Notes under the pieces: model-generated | Told to the model about the DNA's origin: nothing | The model's input: only the letters and a program-made list of their open reading frames with translations | Database searches by the model: none | Program-made: the position numbers and the translations under genes | Shown here: in pieces, positions 26,001-34,832 of the stretch | How positions within the stretch are numbered: the first letter of the stretch is position 1 | How the letters are laid out: the number at the start of each line of letters is the position of its first letter | From: Bacillus sp. FJAT-47783 | GTDB lineage: Bacteria; Bacillota; Bacilli; Bacillales; Aeribacillaceae | Reading direction: 5' to 3' | NCBI RefSeq assembly: GCF_022808615.1 | Contig: NZ_JAKZKS010000004.1 | Span: forward strand, 89,163-153,162 | Length of the DNA stretch: 64,000 bases

Positions 26001-26618
26001 TTGGAATTTACAGGGTTTTTTAAGAGTGATTTTCAAACATTTACAATTGAAGGTCTTGAAGCTAGAATGGACGCAATCCAAAAACGAATCCAGCCTAAGT
26101 TTCATGCAATTGGGGAAATTCTAGTAGATGACTTATCTGTTGAAATTGGGAATGAAATGTTTTTACATATTGCAAAACATGCTAGAAGAACGAAAAATCC
26201 ACCGAAAGATACTTGGCTTGCCATTAGTGCAAATAAACGCGGTTACAAACAACATCCACATTTTCAGCTAGGGCTTTGGGACGATCATGTATTCTTATGG
26301 CTAGCCTATATTTACGAAGCACCGAACAAAAAAGAAATTGCTAAAAAGTTTCTCGAAAACATTGATGTCGTGAAAGAGACGATTCCAAGTGACTTCATGA
26401 TTTCTAAAGATCATACGAAAAATGAAGCAATTCCAATGACAGAAGATGGACTACAAAAAACGCTTGAGCGATTTTTTGATGTGAAAAAAGGTGAACTTCT
26501 TATCGGACGTAAAGTGATGGCTGATGACCCTATTTTACAAAATCCAGAAGCTTTTATGGAATTCGCAAGAGAAACGTTTAAACAATTAATACCTTTATAT
26601 AAATTATCATATGAATGA
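26001..26618 (+). CDS. yktB: YktB family protein (DUF1054)
   Basis: 205 residues from TTG 26001 (AGAAAGGTAGGCGAGAG upstream). Begins (M)EFTGFFKSDFQTFTIEGLEA, typical of the DUF1054/YktB family. Conserved DTWLAISANKRGYKQHPHFQ and LGLWDDHVFLWLAYIYEA segments are present. Crystal structures exist for the family but no activity is established. Neighbours ykzI, suhB and yktA match B. subtilis. Confidence 0.9.
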   Translation: MEFTGFFKSDFQTFTIEGLEARMDAIQKRIQPKFHAIGEILVDDLSVEIGNEMFLHIAKHARRTKNPPKDTWLAISANKRGYKQHPHFQLGLWDDHVFLWLAYIYEAPNKKEIAKKFLENIDVVKETIPSDFMISKDHTKNEAIPMTEDGLQKTLERFFDVKKGELLIGRKVMADDPILQNPEAFMEFARETFKQLIPLYKLSYE

Positions 26619-26822
26619 GATTCGACATCATGACTTTTTATCCGTCAAAATGCATTTTATTTATAAGATTTCTCTCTATTATACGTATGAAAGTAGTTTA
26701 AGGTTTCATTTGAGCGTGAATTTTTGAGAAGAACTTTGACTTTGCATTTACCCTTTTTGTTTCATGCTTTTCTACAATTCTAATATACTATTTCACCTTC
26801 ATTTAGCAGAATACAGCAAACA

Positions 26823-26857
26823 AAAGGACAGTCCAACTTTCTTGAACTGTCCTTCTT
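26823..26857 (+). terminator. Hairpin terminator downstream of yktB
   Basis: AAGGACAGT pairs with ACTGTCCTT, tail CTTTAT. It lies 200 bases after yktB, so it may close a long 3' region. Confidence 0.65.
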
Positions 26858-26886
26858 TATACTATCACCATCATTTATACCATTTT

Positions 26887-26957
26887 GATAAAGGCAAAAA
26901 GCGCCTTTTCGTCGTAGGACATTTTTGTCTGAGGCTGAACAAGGCGCTTTCGCTTTT
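26887..26957 (-). repeat. Dispersed intergenic repeat, family A, copy 3
   Basis: Read on the minus strand: AAAAGCGAAAGCGCCTTGTT, CAGCCTCAGACAAAAATG, then AAAAGGCGCTTTTTGCC. It matches copy 1 over GCGCCTTG(C/T)TCAGCCTC and AGACAAAAAT. It lacks the tail module. The inverted GCGCCTT/AAGGCGC arms could serve as the yktA terminator. Confidence 0.7.
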
Positions 26958-26965
26958 ATGTACGA

Positions 26966-27238
26966 TTATGACATTTTAATCCATGTACCGTCTTCTGATT
27001 CCCGTGCTTTTTTCACAACGTGGTAGGAAGAATAACTGCTCTCTTCTTGAAATTCAGCGAACATCTTCTTTTCTTCCGATTTACTCGGAACGATTTCTTT
27101 GAATCGACGGTAAACAGTGAGCATATCTTCTCTTTTAATCCCTTTTTCATATGCTTTTTCAACATACTCAAAAAATTTAATGACATCGATTACTTCTTGC
27201 GTTGACCAATCATGAGAAATTGGGTATGAATAGTCCAT
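26966..27238 (-). CDS. yktA: UPF0223 protein YktA
   Basis: 90 residues from ATG 27238 (ATGGAGTG 6 bases upstream); the longer frame is rejected because its extension overlaps this ribosome site and adds non-family residues. Begins [20 protein letters not shown]; conserved [12 protein letters not shown] and [12 protein letters not shown] identify UPF0223. Helical, soluble, function unknown. Confidence 0.9.
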   Translation of the reverse strand: MDYSYPISHDWSTQEVIDVIKFFEYVEKAYEKGIKREDMLTVYRRFKEIVPSKSEEKKMFAEFQEESSYSSYHVVKKARESEDGTWIKMS

Positions 27239-27275
27239 TTCGTTCACTCCATATTCACGATTTTGAGCTTTGCCT

Positions 27276-28232
27276 TTAACATGACCACTTAGAACGAATC
27301 TCATGTGCTTCATTTAAGATTCGTTCAAACAACTGAGCGACAGATGGAACGTCTTTGATTCGCCCCATCACTTGTCCAGCCCAGGCAAAGCCTTCATCTA
27401 TTTTACCATCATAAATGAACTTTTTGTTTACTTCACCGCTAATAAGTGATTTCAAATCTTCATAAGTTCCTGACTGCGCTTCCATTTCTAATATTTTTTC
27501 TGTCCACACGTTATGAATCGCACGAGCAGGTGCACCAATCGACCTTTTGATAACAACTGTATCCGTTTCATCACCATTAACGAGCGCTTCCTTGTAGAGT
27601 GGATGTGCGTGGATACATTCTTTTGTCGCGATAAATCTCGTTCCCATTTCGATCCCTTCAGCACCGAGAGCAAAAGCCGCCATAAGCCCTTGGCCATCAC
27701 CAATTCCACCAGAAGCAATCACCGGGATTGATACAGCATCTACGACTTGAGGAATAAGGACAAATGTGCCGATATCGTGCTTGCCTAAATGACCCCCACC
27801 TTCTTGACCGACAACCATGACAGCGTCAGCTCCTAACTGCTCGGCTTTTTCCGCTTGCCTTCTTGCTGCAACGAGAACGAGCTTTTTCACATCCACTCCT
27901 TCAAGCTGTTCAAAAAGCGGAGATGGATTTCCGCCCGTAACAGAAATAACCGGTACCTTTTCTTCAATAGCCACGTCGACCATATGGGAATAGGGACGTC
28001 CGTGTTGCCCAATCGCAAAGTTCACCCCAAATGGTTTCGTCGTTTTTTCTCGAACCTTTCGAATTTCTTGACGAAGCTTTTCAGGACTTTCTAATGACAT
28101 AGCGGTAATTTGTCCTAATCCTCCTGCATTGCTAACAGCTGCTGCTAAATCGGCATAAGCTAAGTATGCTAATCCTCCTTGTATTATCGGGTATTCAATA
28201 TTTAATAATTCCGTTACTTTTGTTTCCCACAT
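27276..28232 (-). CDS. FMN-dependent nitronate monooxygenase / FabK-like enzyme
   Basis: 318 residues with a TIM-barrel FMN domain. Visible motifs: [20 protein letters not shown] and SNAGGLGQI near the N-terminus, [24 protein letters not shown] and the phosphate-binding [11 protein letters not shown]. The family holds both nitronate monooxygenases, which detoxify propionate 3-nitronate, and FabK-type enoyl-ACP reductases. Motifs do not separate them securely here; databases often call such Bacillus proteins NMO. Starts at ATG 28232 (GGAGAAGG upstream), divergent from speA. Confidence 0.82.
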   Translation of the reverse strand: MWETKVTELLNIEYPIIQGGLAYLAYADLAAAVSNAGGLGQITAMSLESPEKLRQEIRKVREKTTKPFGVNFAIGQHGRPYSHMVDVAIEEKVPVISVTGGNPSPLFEQLEGVDVKKLVLVAARRQAEKAEQLGADAVMVVGQEGGGHLGKHDIGTFVLIPQVVDAVSIPVIASGGIGDGQGLMAAFALGAEGIEMGTRFIATKECIHAHPLYKEALVNGDETDTVVIKRSIGAPARAIHNVWTEKILEMEAQSGTYEDLKSLISGEVNKKFIYDGKIDEGFAWAGQVMGRIKDVPSVAQLFERILNEAHEIRSKWSC

Positions 28233-28404
28233 GTTAATCCTTCTCCTTTCTCCGTACCATTTCGGTACAAATCACGATCAATCCTGCTTAAATACTTATG
28301 AAAAATACTTCTTTGCAAAAAATATGGAAAGTGCTATAATTCATTTGTTTTATTGTATATGAATTTTTTTGTATTAATTTGCATAATAAAGGTGGGAAAA
28401 CGAA

Positions 28405-29877
28405 TTGTCTCAACATGAAACACCATTATTTACTGGATTATTAAATCATGTTCAAAAAAATCCGATTCAGTTTCATATACCCGGTCATAAAAAAGGTGCT
28501 GGAGTCTTACCGGAATTCCGTGAATTTATCGGCCATAATGCGTTAGCGATCGACCAAATTAATATAGGGCCATTAGATGACCTTCATTCCCCGCATGGAA
28601 TTATTAAAGAAGCGCAAGAGTTAGCGGCGGAGGCTTTCGGCGCTGATTATACTTTTTTCTCTGTTCAAGGAACGAGCGGTGCCATTATGACAATGGTGAT
28701 GACAGTTTGCGGACCTGGCGATAAAATTATTGTTCCGAGAAATGTCCATAAATCCGTTATGTCGGCAATTGTGTTTTCCGGTGCAATTCCTATTTTTATT
28801 CATCCAGAGGTTGATAAAGATTTAGGGATATCCCACGGGATTACAATTGATTCTGTTAAAAAAGCATTAAAACAAAACCCAGATGCAAAAGGACTGCTTG
28901 TCATTAACCCAACTTATTTTGGCATTTCCGCTGACTTGCAAGTTATTGTTGAACTCGCTCATTCTTATGGCGTTCCAGTGTTAGTCGATGAAGCACATGG
29001 TGTACACATTCATTTCCATGAAGATTTGCCCCTTTCAGCGATGCAAGCAGGTGCGGATATGGCAGCAACAAGTGTTCATAAGCTTGGTGGATCGATGACA
29101 CAAAGCTCCATTTTAAACGTAAAAGAAGGTCTTGTGTCCGCACAACGTGTCCAAGCGATATTAAGTATGTTAACAACGACTTCAACATCCTATTTATTGC
29201 TAGCATCGTTAGATACGGCAAGAAAGCAGCTCGCAACGATTGGACATGAGCTGATCGAGCGTGCGATCCAACTTGCAAATAAAACGAGACATGCGATTAA
29301 TCAAATTGACCATTTATATTGTATTGGTGATGAAATTGTCGGATCAAAAGCTACTTATGATTACGATCCGACAAAACTCATTATATCGGTGAAAGACCTC
29401 GGATTAACCGGCTACGATGTTGAAGTTTGGCTTAGAGAACATTACCAAATCGAAGTCGAGCTTTCAGATTTATACAATATTCTCTGTATTATTACTCCAG
29501 GTGATACAGAACATGAAACGACGATTTTAGTAAATGCCTTAAAAGCGTTATCCGATCAGTTTAAACATCAAGCAAATAAAAGTGTTAAACCGTCCGTTCT
29601 TCTTCCAGACATTCCTGTTTTAGCACTTACACCGCGCGATGCGTTTTATGCCGAAACGGAAGTCGTACCGCTTGAACAATCAGCAGGACGAATTATTGCT
29701 GAATTCATTATGGTTTACCCACCAGGAATTCCAATATTTATCCCAGGTGAAATCATCACGGAAGAAAACTTAACGTATATTCAAAAAAACTTAGAAGCCG
29801 GTTTGCCTGTACAAGGCCCAGAAGATCAAACGCTAAAATTTTTACGCGTAATAAAGGAACATAAAGCGATTAAATAA
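28405..29877 (+). CDS. speA: Arginine decarboxylase SpeA (PLP fold type I)
   Basis: 490 residues from TTG 28405 (AAAGGTGGG upstream). PLP Schiff-base lysine is Lys226 in TSVHKLGGSMTQSS; DEAHGVHIHFH supplies the aspartate that pairs with the pyridine nitrogen. The C-terminal domain of ornithine/lysine/arginine decarboxylases is present. In B. subtilis SpeA makes agmatine for spermidine and also lies next to SR1 and the pdh operon, as here. Related YaaO is a paralogue elsewhere; synteny supports SpeA. Confidence 0.92.
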   Translation: MSQHETPLFTGLLNHVQKNPIQFHIPGHKKGAGVLPEFREFIGHNALAIDQINIGPLDDLHSPHGIIKEAQELAAEAFGADYTFFSVQGTSGAIMTMVMTVCGPGDKIIVPRNVHKSVMSAIVFSGAIPIFIHPEVDKDLGISHGITIDSVKKALKQNPDAKGLLVINPTYFGISADLQVIVELAHSYGVPVLVDEAHGVHIHFHEDLPLSAMQAGADMAATSVHKLGGSMTQSSILNVKEGLVSAQRVQAILSMLTTTSTSYLLLASLDTARKQLATIGHELIERAIQLANKTRHAINQIDHLYCIGDEIVGSKATYDYDPTKLIISVKDLGLTGYDVEVWLREHYQIEVELSDLYNILCIITPGDTEHETTILVNALKALSDQFKHQANKSVKPSVLLPDIPVLALTPRDAFYAETEVVPLEQSAGRIIAEFIMVYPPGIPIFIPGEIITEENLTYIQKNLEAGLPVQGPEDQTLKFLRVIKEHKAIK

Positions 29878-29880
29878 GAA

Positions 29881-29919
29881 AAAAGGTTAGCACAATGCGG
29901 AAAATGTGCTAACCTTTTT
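29881..29919 (+). terminator. Terminator of speA
   Basis: AAAAAGGTTAGCACA pairs with TGTGCTAACCTTTTT, loop of about 10. Confidence 0.88.
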
Positions 29920-29980
29920 CATAATTGGACGTACTTATTCCGATTTGTACTTACCTACCCTCGATATTTGCCAATTTCTT

Positions 29981-30246
29981 AAAAAATAAGCATGTGCCAT
30001 TTAAGCACATGCTTCCCATTTACTATATAAAAATAACCCCTTTGTATTTCTCCCATTCACATAAACTATTTTTCTTGAACGTGGTTTTCTTGATTACAAT
30101 CGCATTGATTGCATTTTCCGTACAAAGTCGTCACTTTTTCATCTTCAAAAACATCAATTGTGTGGTTACATTGTTGACATACAATTGTTCCCATTTTCCA
30201 TTTCCCCTTTTCGTTTTTTAATAATGAAAGCGATTAATGATTTGTT
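29981..30246 (-). ncRNA. sr1: Dual-function small RNA SR1
   Basis: A complete small transcription unit of about 265 nt on the minus strand: a sigma-A promoter, the SR1P reading frame, and a Rho-independent terminator (AAGCATGTGC / GCACATGCTT, then TTATTTTTT) at 29981-30014. In B. subtilis SR1 base-pairs with ahrC mRNA (the arginine regulator) and encodes SR1P; it lies between pdhD and speA. Neighbourhood with speA is conserved here. The antisense segment for ahrC could not be tested because ahrC is not in the window. Confidence 0.82.
30066..30194 (-). CDS. sr1P: GapA-binding peptide SR1P
   Basis: 42 residues from ATG 30194 (AAAAGGGG about 9 bases upstream). It starts MGTIVCQQCNHTIDVFEDEK and continues VTTLYGKCNQCDC, almost the same as B. 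subtilis SR1P, which binds the glycolytic GAPDH GapA and thereby stimulates RNase J1 in the degradosome. Two CxxC motifs suggest a zinc knuckle. Interestingly rnjA lies 15 kb away in the same window. The tail (NQENHVQEK) differs from B. subtilis. Confidence 0.9.
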   Translation of the reverse strand: MGTIVCQQCNHTIDVFEDEKVTTLYGKCNQCDCNQENHVQEK

Positions 30247-30252
30247 AATTCT

Positions 30253-30281
30253 ATAATAATATGTCACATTGAATCCGTCAA
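30253..30281 (-). promoter_or_regulatory. Promoter of SR1
   Basis: Minus strand TTGACG (30276-30281), 17-base spacer, TATTAT (30253-30258). A weak cre-like TGAAAGCGATTAAT lies downstream at 30224-30237; B. subtilis SR1 is repressed by CcpN and CcpA. Confidence 0.75.
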
Positions 30282-30372
30282 GCCTAAATTGTATGTCACA
30301 ATTGTTTTTTTGTTTATTATTAATAGTGATATTCATAAAAATGACATGACTGTATTTTCTGTTAAAAAGATA

Positions 30373-30396
30373 AAACCTGACGCTACACGTCAGGTT
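30373..30396 (-). terminator. Terminator of the DUF3055-like gene
   Basis: AACCTGACG / CGTCAGGTT with a short loop; minus tail TTATCTTTTT. Confidence 0.82.
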
Positions 30397-30399
30397 CCT

Positions 30400-30693
30400 C
30401 TATTCATATTGTGTTTCAAATGGAATAATCGGAAGTGTATGTGATAAGAAGTCTGCAAGTTCTGAGGCTTGTTCTAATGAATCGATACGGAATAAATGCT
30501 GGAGGTGTTCAACATCTTCTAGATCCTTCATATCAAGGAGTGCGGATCGACCCGTTTGCATACAAATAACAAGAGGCTTACCGAAAAACATATGCGTAAA
30601 GACGATACCAAAATCAAAACGAACATCATTTGTTGTAAATCCGACGAAACGGACATTCACTCGTTCTGTTTCATCATAAAATTTTTCAACCAA
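30400..30693 (-). CDS. DUF3055-like conserved protein
   Basis: 97 residues, start 30693 (GGAGGGATTT upstream). Conserved-looking core: RFVGFTTNDVRFDFGIVFTH, MFFGKPLVICMQTGRSALL. This matches my memory of the DUF3055 (SAV0927-like) family of Firmicutes. Soluble alpha/beta protein, acidic, without a recognisable active site. Monocistronic with its own terminator. Function unknown. Confidence 0.7.
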   Translation of the reverse strand: MVEKFYDETERVNVRFVGFTTNDVRFDFGIVFTHMFFGKPLVICMQTGRSALLDMKDLEDVEHLQHLFRIDSLEQASELADFLSHTLPIIPFETQYE

Positions 30694-30855
30694 TAAAAAA
30701 TCCCTCCTTTATTCATCCCTATAGTATTATTATAATCGAAAAGAGGTGAATATTCAAATTATTCAAACGATTATAGTTCGTTCAGTTGTCTTCCTTATTC
30801 CTCCGTTATACAATATAAAGAAGATGTTTAAATTTTCAAAAAGGGGTGCTGCTTT

Positions 30856-31242
30856 TTGAGAGACGAAGCGAAAATTACGTTAGTAGAAAAGTCTGTACAA
30901 CAGACCATTACGTTACAAGATGTTGAACAATTACTTACATACTATAAAGAAATAACGGCAAAAACAGGGGAACAATTAAACTGGGGCTATGGAGAGTACG
31001 CCTTTCCTTATAAACTGCAATTAATTGATCATAAATATTATATATTAGCAAGCAACCAAAAAGACTATTCCAAAATGTATTTCGGAGTGGAAAATGATCA
31101 TACGATTGTATGTATTCTTCCGCCTCGCGCAACATATGGAGATAAAGGAAAGGCCGTTGAGCTTTGTAAGTTTATAGCTAAAAAACTTGCAGGCCGACTT
31201 CAATTATTTAATGGACGGACGATGTATTTTTATAAACGGTAA
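30856..31242 (+). CDS. DUF1885-like conserved protein
   Basis: 128 residues from TTG 30856 (AAAAAGGGGTG upstream). Sequence pattern VEQLLTYYKEITAKTGEQLN, GYGEYAFPYKLQL and KMYFGVENDHTIVCILPPRA resembles the DUF1885 family of Bacillaceae. Basic C-terminus (KLAGRLQLFNGRTMYFYKR). No known activity; no signal peptide or TM. It precedes the small membrane gene by 81 bases. Confidence 0.65.
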   Translation: MRDEAKITLVEKSVQQTITLQDVEQLLTYYKEITAKTGEQLNWGYGEYAFPYKLQLIDHKYYILASNQKDYSKMYFGVENDHTIVCILPPRATYGDKGKAVELCKFIAKKLAGRLQLFNGRTMYFYKR

Positions 31243-31323
31243 ATTCTCATTGTTTCACCGAAACGATTCTTGGTAAAATGGTACATGTCTGATTTTCTTA
31301 TTAGGTGAAAGGGGAACCAAAAG

Positions 31324-31659
31324 GTGAACAAAAAAACGATATTTCTTCTCATTATTTTCAGTACGATCCTTACATTTTTGACACCGTTTCTTTTTGAAGC
31401 AAAATTCACACAACCACCATCCAATAACGTTGTGTATCATGGAACACCTTTTCCATTTTTCCAATCACCGTATGATTTCCCGGCTCATTTGAATCAATAT
31501 CCGATCACGATTCCTTTTCAACTCAAGGGAGCAACTTTTTCGTTTGTACCATTTTTCCTTTCTTTTATGAGCATTTTCTTATTTGTTTTAGCTATTTTTT
31601 ACCTAATCGGACGATTCTTTCAAAATGGCGGCTACGTAAAGAAAAAGAGTGAAAAATAG
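31324..31659 (+). CDS. Hypothetical membrane protein, two TM helices
   Basis: 111 residues from GTG 31324 (GAAAGGGG about 10 bases upstream). A signal-anchor helix at 5-25 (IFLLIIFSTILTFLTPFLF), an extracytoplasmic loop of about 50 residues with many Pro, Phe and Tyr, then a second helix (about 72-96, FVPFFLSFMSIFLFVLAIFY) and a basic tail. Both ends should be cytoplasmic. No family recognised. It runs directly into family B repeat copy 2. Confidence 0.6.
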   Translation: MNKKTIFLLIIFSTILTFLTPFLFEAKFTQPPSNNVVYHGTPFPFFQSPYDFPAHLNQYPITIPFQLKGATFSFVPFFLSFMSIFLFVLAIFYLIGRFFQNGGYVKKKSEK

Positions 31660-31660
31660 T

Positions 31661-31790
31661 GGCGGTCTAAAAAGTCTATTTCAGGGTATAATGCTTCAAA
31701 AGTAATACCCAAGGAATGCTGTAAAATCCACATTCTTTGGGTCTACTTTTTTAGATTCCGGGACGTAAATACTCCTTTTCCGACAGCCCC
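31661..31790 (-). repeat. MITE-like element, family B, copy 2
   Basis: Reverse complement matches 24441-24573: GGGGCTGTCGGAAAAGGAGT, ATTTACGTCCCGGAATCTAA, TAGACCCAAAGAATGTGGAT, CAGCATTCCTTGGGT. As in copy 1, an inner inverted repeat is flanked by outer GGCTGTCGGAAAA / GGCGGTCTAAAAA that are roughly inverted. It exactly fills the gap between a + and a - gene and may double as a terminator. Confidence 0.72.
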
Positions 31791-31794
31791 TATT

Positions 31795-32622
31795 TTATTT
31801 TTCCACAATTTGACCGGGATGCAAAAATGTATAACCTTTCCCTTCTAATCCCGATACGATTGTTTGTAACGCTTCATATGTCCACTGTCGGTCATGCATA
31901 AGTAAAATAGAGCCATCTTTTAATAAAGGTGTATTGACCATGATCTCTGCTATACTGTCTTTCGTTAAATAGTCTTTTTCCCAGTCATAACCGTAAGTCC
32001 AATTCATTACGATCATGTCTTCTTCTTCAGCGACTTTCATACTCGTATCCGTATTGACGCCAAATGGTGCACGGAAAAATCTTGGACGTTCACCAATAAT
32101 CTCTTCAATTAAATCGTTAAGTTCAACAATTTGATCTCGCTGTTCTTCAGCAGATAACTTTTTTAAATTCGGATGACCCATCGTATGATTTCCAATATCA
32201 AACCCTAAATCCGCTATTTTTTTTAATTGACGACGCTCTTCATCCGATTGCAAGAAATGGCCATTTACGAAAAATATCGCCGGTGTATTGAACTTTTTTA
32301 ACGTTTCAGCCATTAAAACGGCATATTGATCAGGTGCATCATCAATTGTAAGAAGAACAACATTTGTGACGTCTGTCTTGTGACTTGGCTTCACCATCCA
32401 AGTTTTGTCGTCCACTACATATGTTTCTTTTTCGACTTCTTCAGCTTCTTCCCCTTCAACTTTCAGTTCGTCTCTGTCTTCATTTTTTGTTTTTTCCTCT
32501 AATAACGGCGCTTCCTCGGTTACATCTCTAGGATCTTTTGCTCGTTCCTCTTCTTTCACTTCAACTGACTGACATCCAAACAGAAAGAAAATAAGAATTA
32601 TGAACATACTTTTCTTCAACAT
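31795..32622 (-). CDS. Polysaccharide deacetylase lipoprotein (NodB fold)
   Basis: 275 residues. Signal peptide with lipobox (IILIFFLFGC, Cys17) then an acidic Glu/Asp/Lys linker (about 20-75). The NodB domain has TIDDAPD (metal-binding Asp), HTMGHPN (two metal His), RAPFGVN and LLMHDRQWT. It is expected to remove acetyl groups from peptidoglycan or another glycan outside the membrane. The usual TFDDG is TIDDA here, a change seen in some spore/envelope deacetylases. Start ATG 32622 follows AGGGGAG. Confidence 0.87.
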   Translation of the reverse strand: MLKKSMFIILIFFLFGCQSVEVKEEERAKDPRDVTEEAPLLEEKTKNEDRDELKVEGEEAEEVEKETYVVDDKTWMVKPSHKTDVTNVVLLTIDDAPDQYAVLMAETLKKFNTPAIFFVNGHFLQSDEERRQLKKIADLGFDIGNHTMGHPNLKKLSAEEQRDQIVELNDLIEEIIGERPRFFRAPFGVNTDTSMKVAEEEDMIVMNWTYGYDWEKDYLTKDSIAEIMVNTPLLKDGSILLMHDRQWTYEALQTIVSGLEGKGYTFLHPGQIVEK

Positions 32623-32730
32623 GCTCTCCCCTTTTTCTTTAATATTCGAGTTTTTCCTTCACGTATAGACGCGGAAATGGTACACTAGAGAACGTGACTG
32701 CGCCTGTATCATATAGGAGGTAATATTTAT

Positions 32731-34272
32731 ATGAGAAACAGGTTTACTCCCGTGTTCATTATTTCTGTCATCATTTCAGTGCTTTTTATTGTTTGGGGAT
32801 CGATTCCAAAGTCGGTTTTACCAAACTGGAATTTAGATGATGTAACAATGAATATACACGGGATGATTATTCAGAAATTTGGTTGGTTTTACTTATTAAG
32901 TGCAACATTTTTCCTACTCTTTGCGATTGGGCTCATATTTTCAAAATATGGGTCTATTAAACTCGGACCACAAGATTCAAAGCCGGAATACTCTTACTTA
33001 ACGTGGTTTGCGATGCTTTTTAGTGCAGGTATGGGTATTGGTCTTGTCTTTTGGGGCGTAGCTGAACCGATGTACCATTACTCAAGTCCTCCCATTGGTG
33101 AAGGTTATACAGATGATTCAGCGAAGCTTGCCCTCACCCATTCATTTTTTCATTGGGGTTTGCATCCTTGGGGAATCTATGCAGTAGTCGCACTAGCACT
33201 CGCATACTTTACTTTTAGAAAAAATGAAAATGGCGTAGTCAGTAGTATTTTAAGACCATTGTTCGGCAACCGAATAAATGGCAAACTCGGAATTTTCATT
33301 GATTGTATTGCTGTTTTTGCCACAGTGTTTGGCGTTGCAACATCCCTTGGCCTAGGAGCGATTCAGATTAGCGGAGGAGTATCCTACTTATTCCCTTCGA
33401 TTGAAAGTACTATTACAACACAAATGGTGATTATTATCATTGTCACGTTTATCTTTATGATATCAGCTCAAACCGGATTAAACAAAGGGATGAAATTTTT
33501 AAGCAATATAAATGTAATTTTAGCAATATCCCTGCTTTTCTTCTTACTTTTTGCAGGACCAACGAACTTTATTATGGATTTATTTACAACAACACTCGGT
33601 TCGTACATTCAAAACTTGCCAACGATGAGTTTTCGAATGACCCCTTTTAATACGGAAAATACATGGGTACAAGATTGGACCATTTTCTATTGGGCTTGGT
33701 GGATTGCATGGGCTCCGTTTGTCGGAACATTTATCGCACGTGTATCGAAAGGACGAACCATTCGTGAATTTGTCATCGGTGTATTAGCCGTTCCGACTTT
33801 ATTTGGTGCACTATGGTTTGCTGTATTTGGCGGTTCCGCTGTCTTTTTGGAACACTTTGACAACATCCCGATTTTACAGCAAATGAGTGACCAAGGAATG
33901 GAAGTTGCATTGTTTGCCGTGTTAGAAAAATACCCGTTAGCACGCATAACATCTGGGCTTGCGATTTTGCTCATTAGCACATTCTTTATTACTTCTGCAG
34001 ACTCGGCGACATTCGTTCTCGGTATGCAAACTTCAAACGGCAGTTTAAACCCATCCCGATTTATTAAATTTATTTGGGGTATTATCCAATCTGCTGCGGC
34101 TTTAATCCTTCTTTATTCCGGAGGGTTACAAGCATTACAAAGAGCTTCAATAATTGCAGCATTGCCTTTTGCGATTATTATGATCTTGATGGTCATTTCC
34201 TTAGCTAAAGCATTAGGGCAAGAAAAGATTGTCCAATACAAAGTGGTTCAAAAAGAAGATAAAGCAAGTTAA
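32731..34272 (+). CDS. BCCT family glycine betaine/choline transporter
   Basis: 513 residues with about twelve TM helices. Family signatures: the glycine-rich MLFSAGMGIGLVFWGVAEP near residue 96, and FYWAWWIAWAPFVGTFIARV in TM8 containing the aromatic box that holds the trimethylammonium group. Na+-coupled uptake of betaine, carnitine or choline is usual (OpuD type); osmoprotection is the likely role. The C-terminal cytoplasmic tail is short, so osmosensing by a long tail is unlikely. RBS TAGGAGG; strong terminator follows. Confidence 0.92.
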   Translation: MRNRFTPVFIISVIISVLFIVWGSIPKSVLPNWNLDDVTMNIHGMIIQKFGWFYLLSATFFLLFAIGLIFSKYGSIKLGPQDSKPEYSYLTWFAMLFSAGMGIGLVFWGVAEPMYHYSSPPIGEGYTDDSAKLALTHSFFHWGLHPWGIYAVVALALAYFTFRKNENGVVSSILRPLFGNRINGKLGIFIDCIAVFATVFGVATSLGLGAIQISGGVSYLFPSIESTITTQMVIIIIVTFIFMISAQTGLNKGMKFLSNINVILAISLLFFLLFAGPTNFIMDLFTTTLGSYIQNLPTMSFRMTPFNTENTWVQDWTIFYWAWWIAWAPFVGTFIARVSKGRTIREFVIGVLAVPTLFGALWFAVFGGSAVFLEHFDNIPILQQMSDQGMEVALFAVLEKYPLARITSGLAILLISTFFITSADSATFVLGMQTSNGSLNPSRFIKFIWGIIQSAAALILLYSGGLQALQRASIIAALPFAIIMILMVISLAKALGQEKIVQYKVVQKEDKAS

Positions 34273-34302
34273 TCATTTCACACCTTGTACCAACTACAAT
34301 TT

Positions 34303-34330
34303 AGCAGCTATTCTATAGCTGCTTTTTTCT
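34303..34330 (+). terminator. Terminator of the BCCT gene
   Basis: AGCAGCTA / TAGCTGCT with a 4-base loop, tail TTTTCTTT. Confidence 0.88.
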
Positions 34331-34390
34331 TTCCCCTATCCTACCTGTTCGACTACTTAAGATGTAAGCCTCGCCACTTTCTCTAACCTA

Positions 34391-34636
34391 TTAAATGATG
34401 AGCTGGAACAGCTGTTGTGCTGAAAAGTAGCTAATGATATATATGCCCGTAAAGGTAATCGCCTTTTTCATATTCCTTGTCCACCATTTGGAAACTTGAT
34501 AAGAAATAAAGACAAAAATGGTCGACATCAACATTTTCACAATGAAATGATCCTCCGTTGAAAAATGTAAAATAATTGAAAAACCGCTCCATAATAGACT
34601 GTGCAAGAAAAATACGATAGCCCACTTCCCATTCAT
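34391..34636 (-). CDS. Hypothetical small membrane protein
   Basis: 81 residues with two or three hydrophobic helices (about 5-24, 33-48, 59-79) and a basic middle SKWWTRNMKKA. ATG 34636 follows GGAGATACATAAA. It lies alone between the BCCT gene and the lipoprotein gene. No family is recognised; function unknown. Confidence 0.55.
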   Translation of the reverse strand: MNGKWAIVFFLHSLLWSGFSIILHFSTEDHFIVKMLMSTIFVFISYQVSKWWTRNMKKAITFTGIYIISYFSAQQLFQLII

Positions 34637-34832
34637 TTTATGTATCTCCTCATTTAGCTTTCATTTGGATACTAAATTTTATGCTAGGTTTCTCTATAAT
34701 ATTTTTCATTTATGTAACAAATAAGTGACAAACAATGGCAATTAACAAAATTATGATAGAATATCATTAACGAACTGATTAGTTAATTTTTCCTATATAG
34801 GACGAAGAATGAATGTAAAGAGGTGGATGAGG

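Larger units (their letters stand above)
26619..26965. other. 347-base gap, yktB to yktA
   Basis: Holds a terminator hairpin (26823-26857) and dispersed repeat family A copy 3. A 38-codon open frame overlapping the yktB end lacks a ribosome site and is not called. Confidence 0.5.

Noticed and set aside
26609..26731. 38-codon frame overlapping the yktB end
   Set aside because: No ribosome site and biased composition; not supported as a gene.
29925..30221. 98-codon plus-strand frame behind speA
   Set aside because: Antisense to SR1 and SR1P, which have family identity, promoter and terminator; the plus frame has none of these.
30224..30237. cre-like TGAAAGCGATTAAT in the SR1 leader
   Set aside because: Only one half matches well; noted with the promoter but not called as a separate site.
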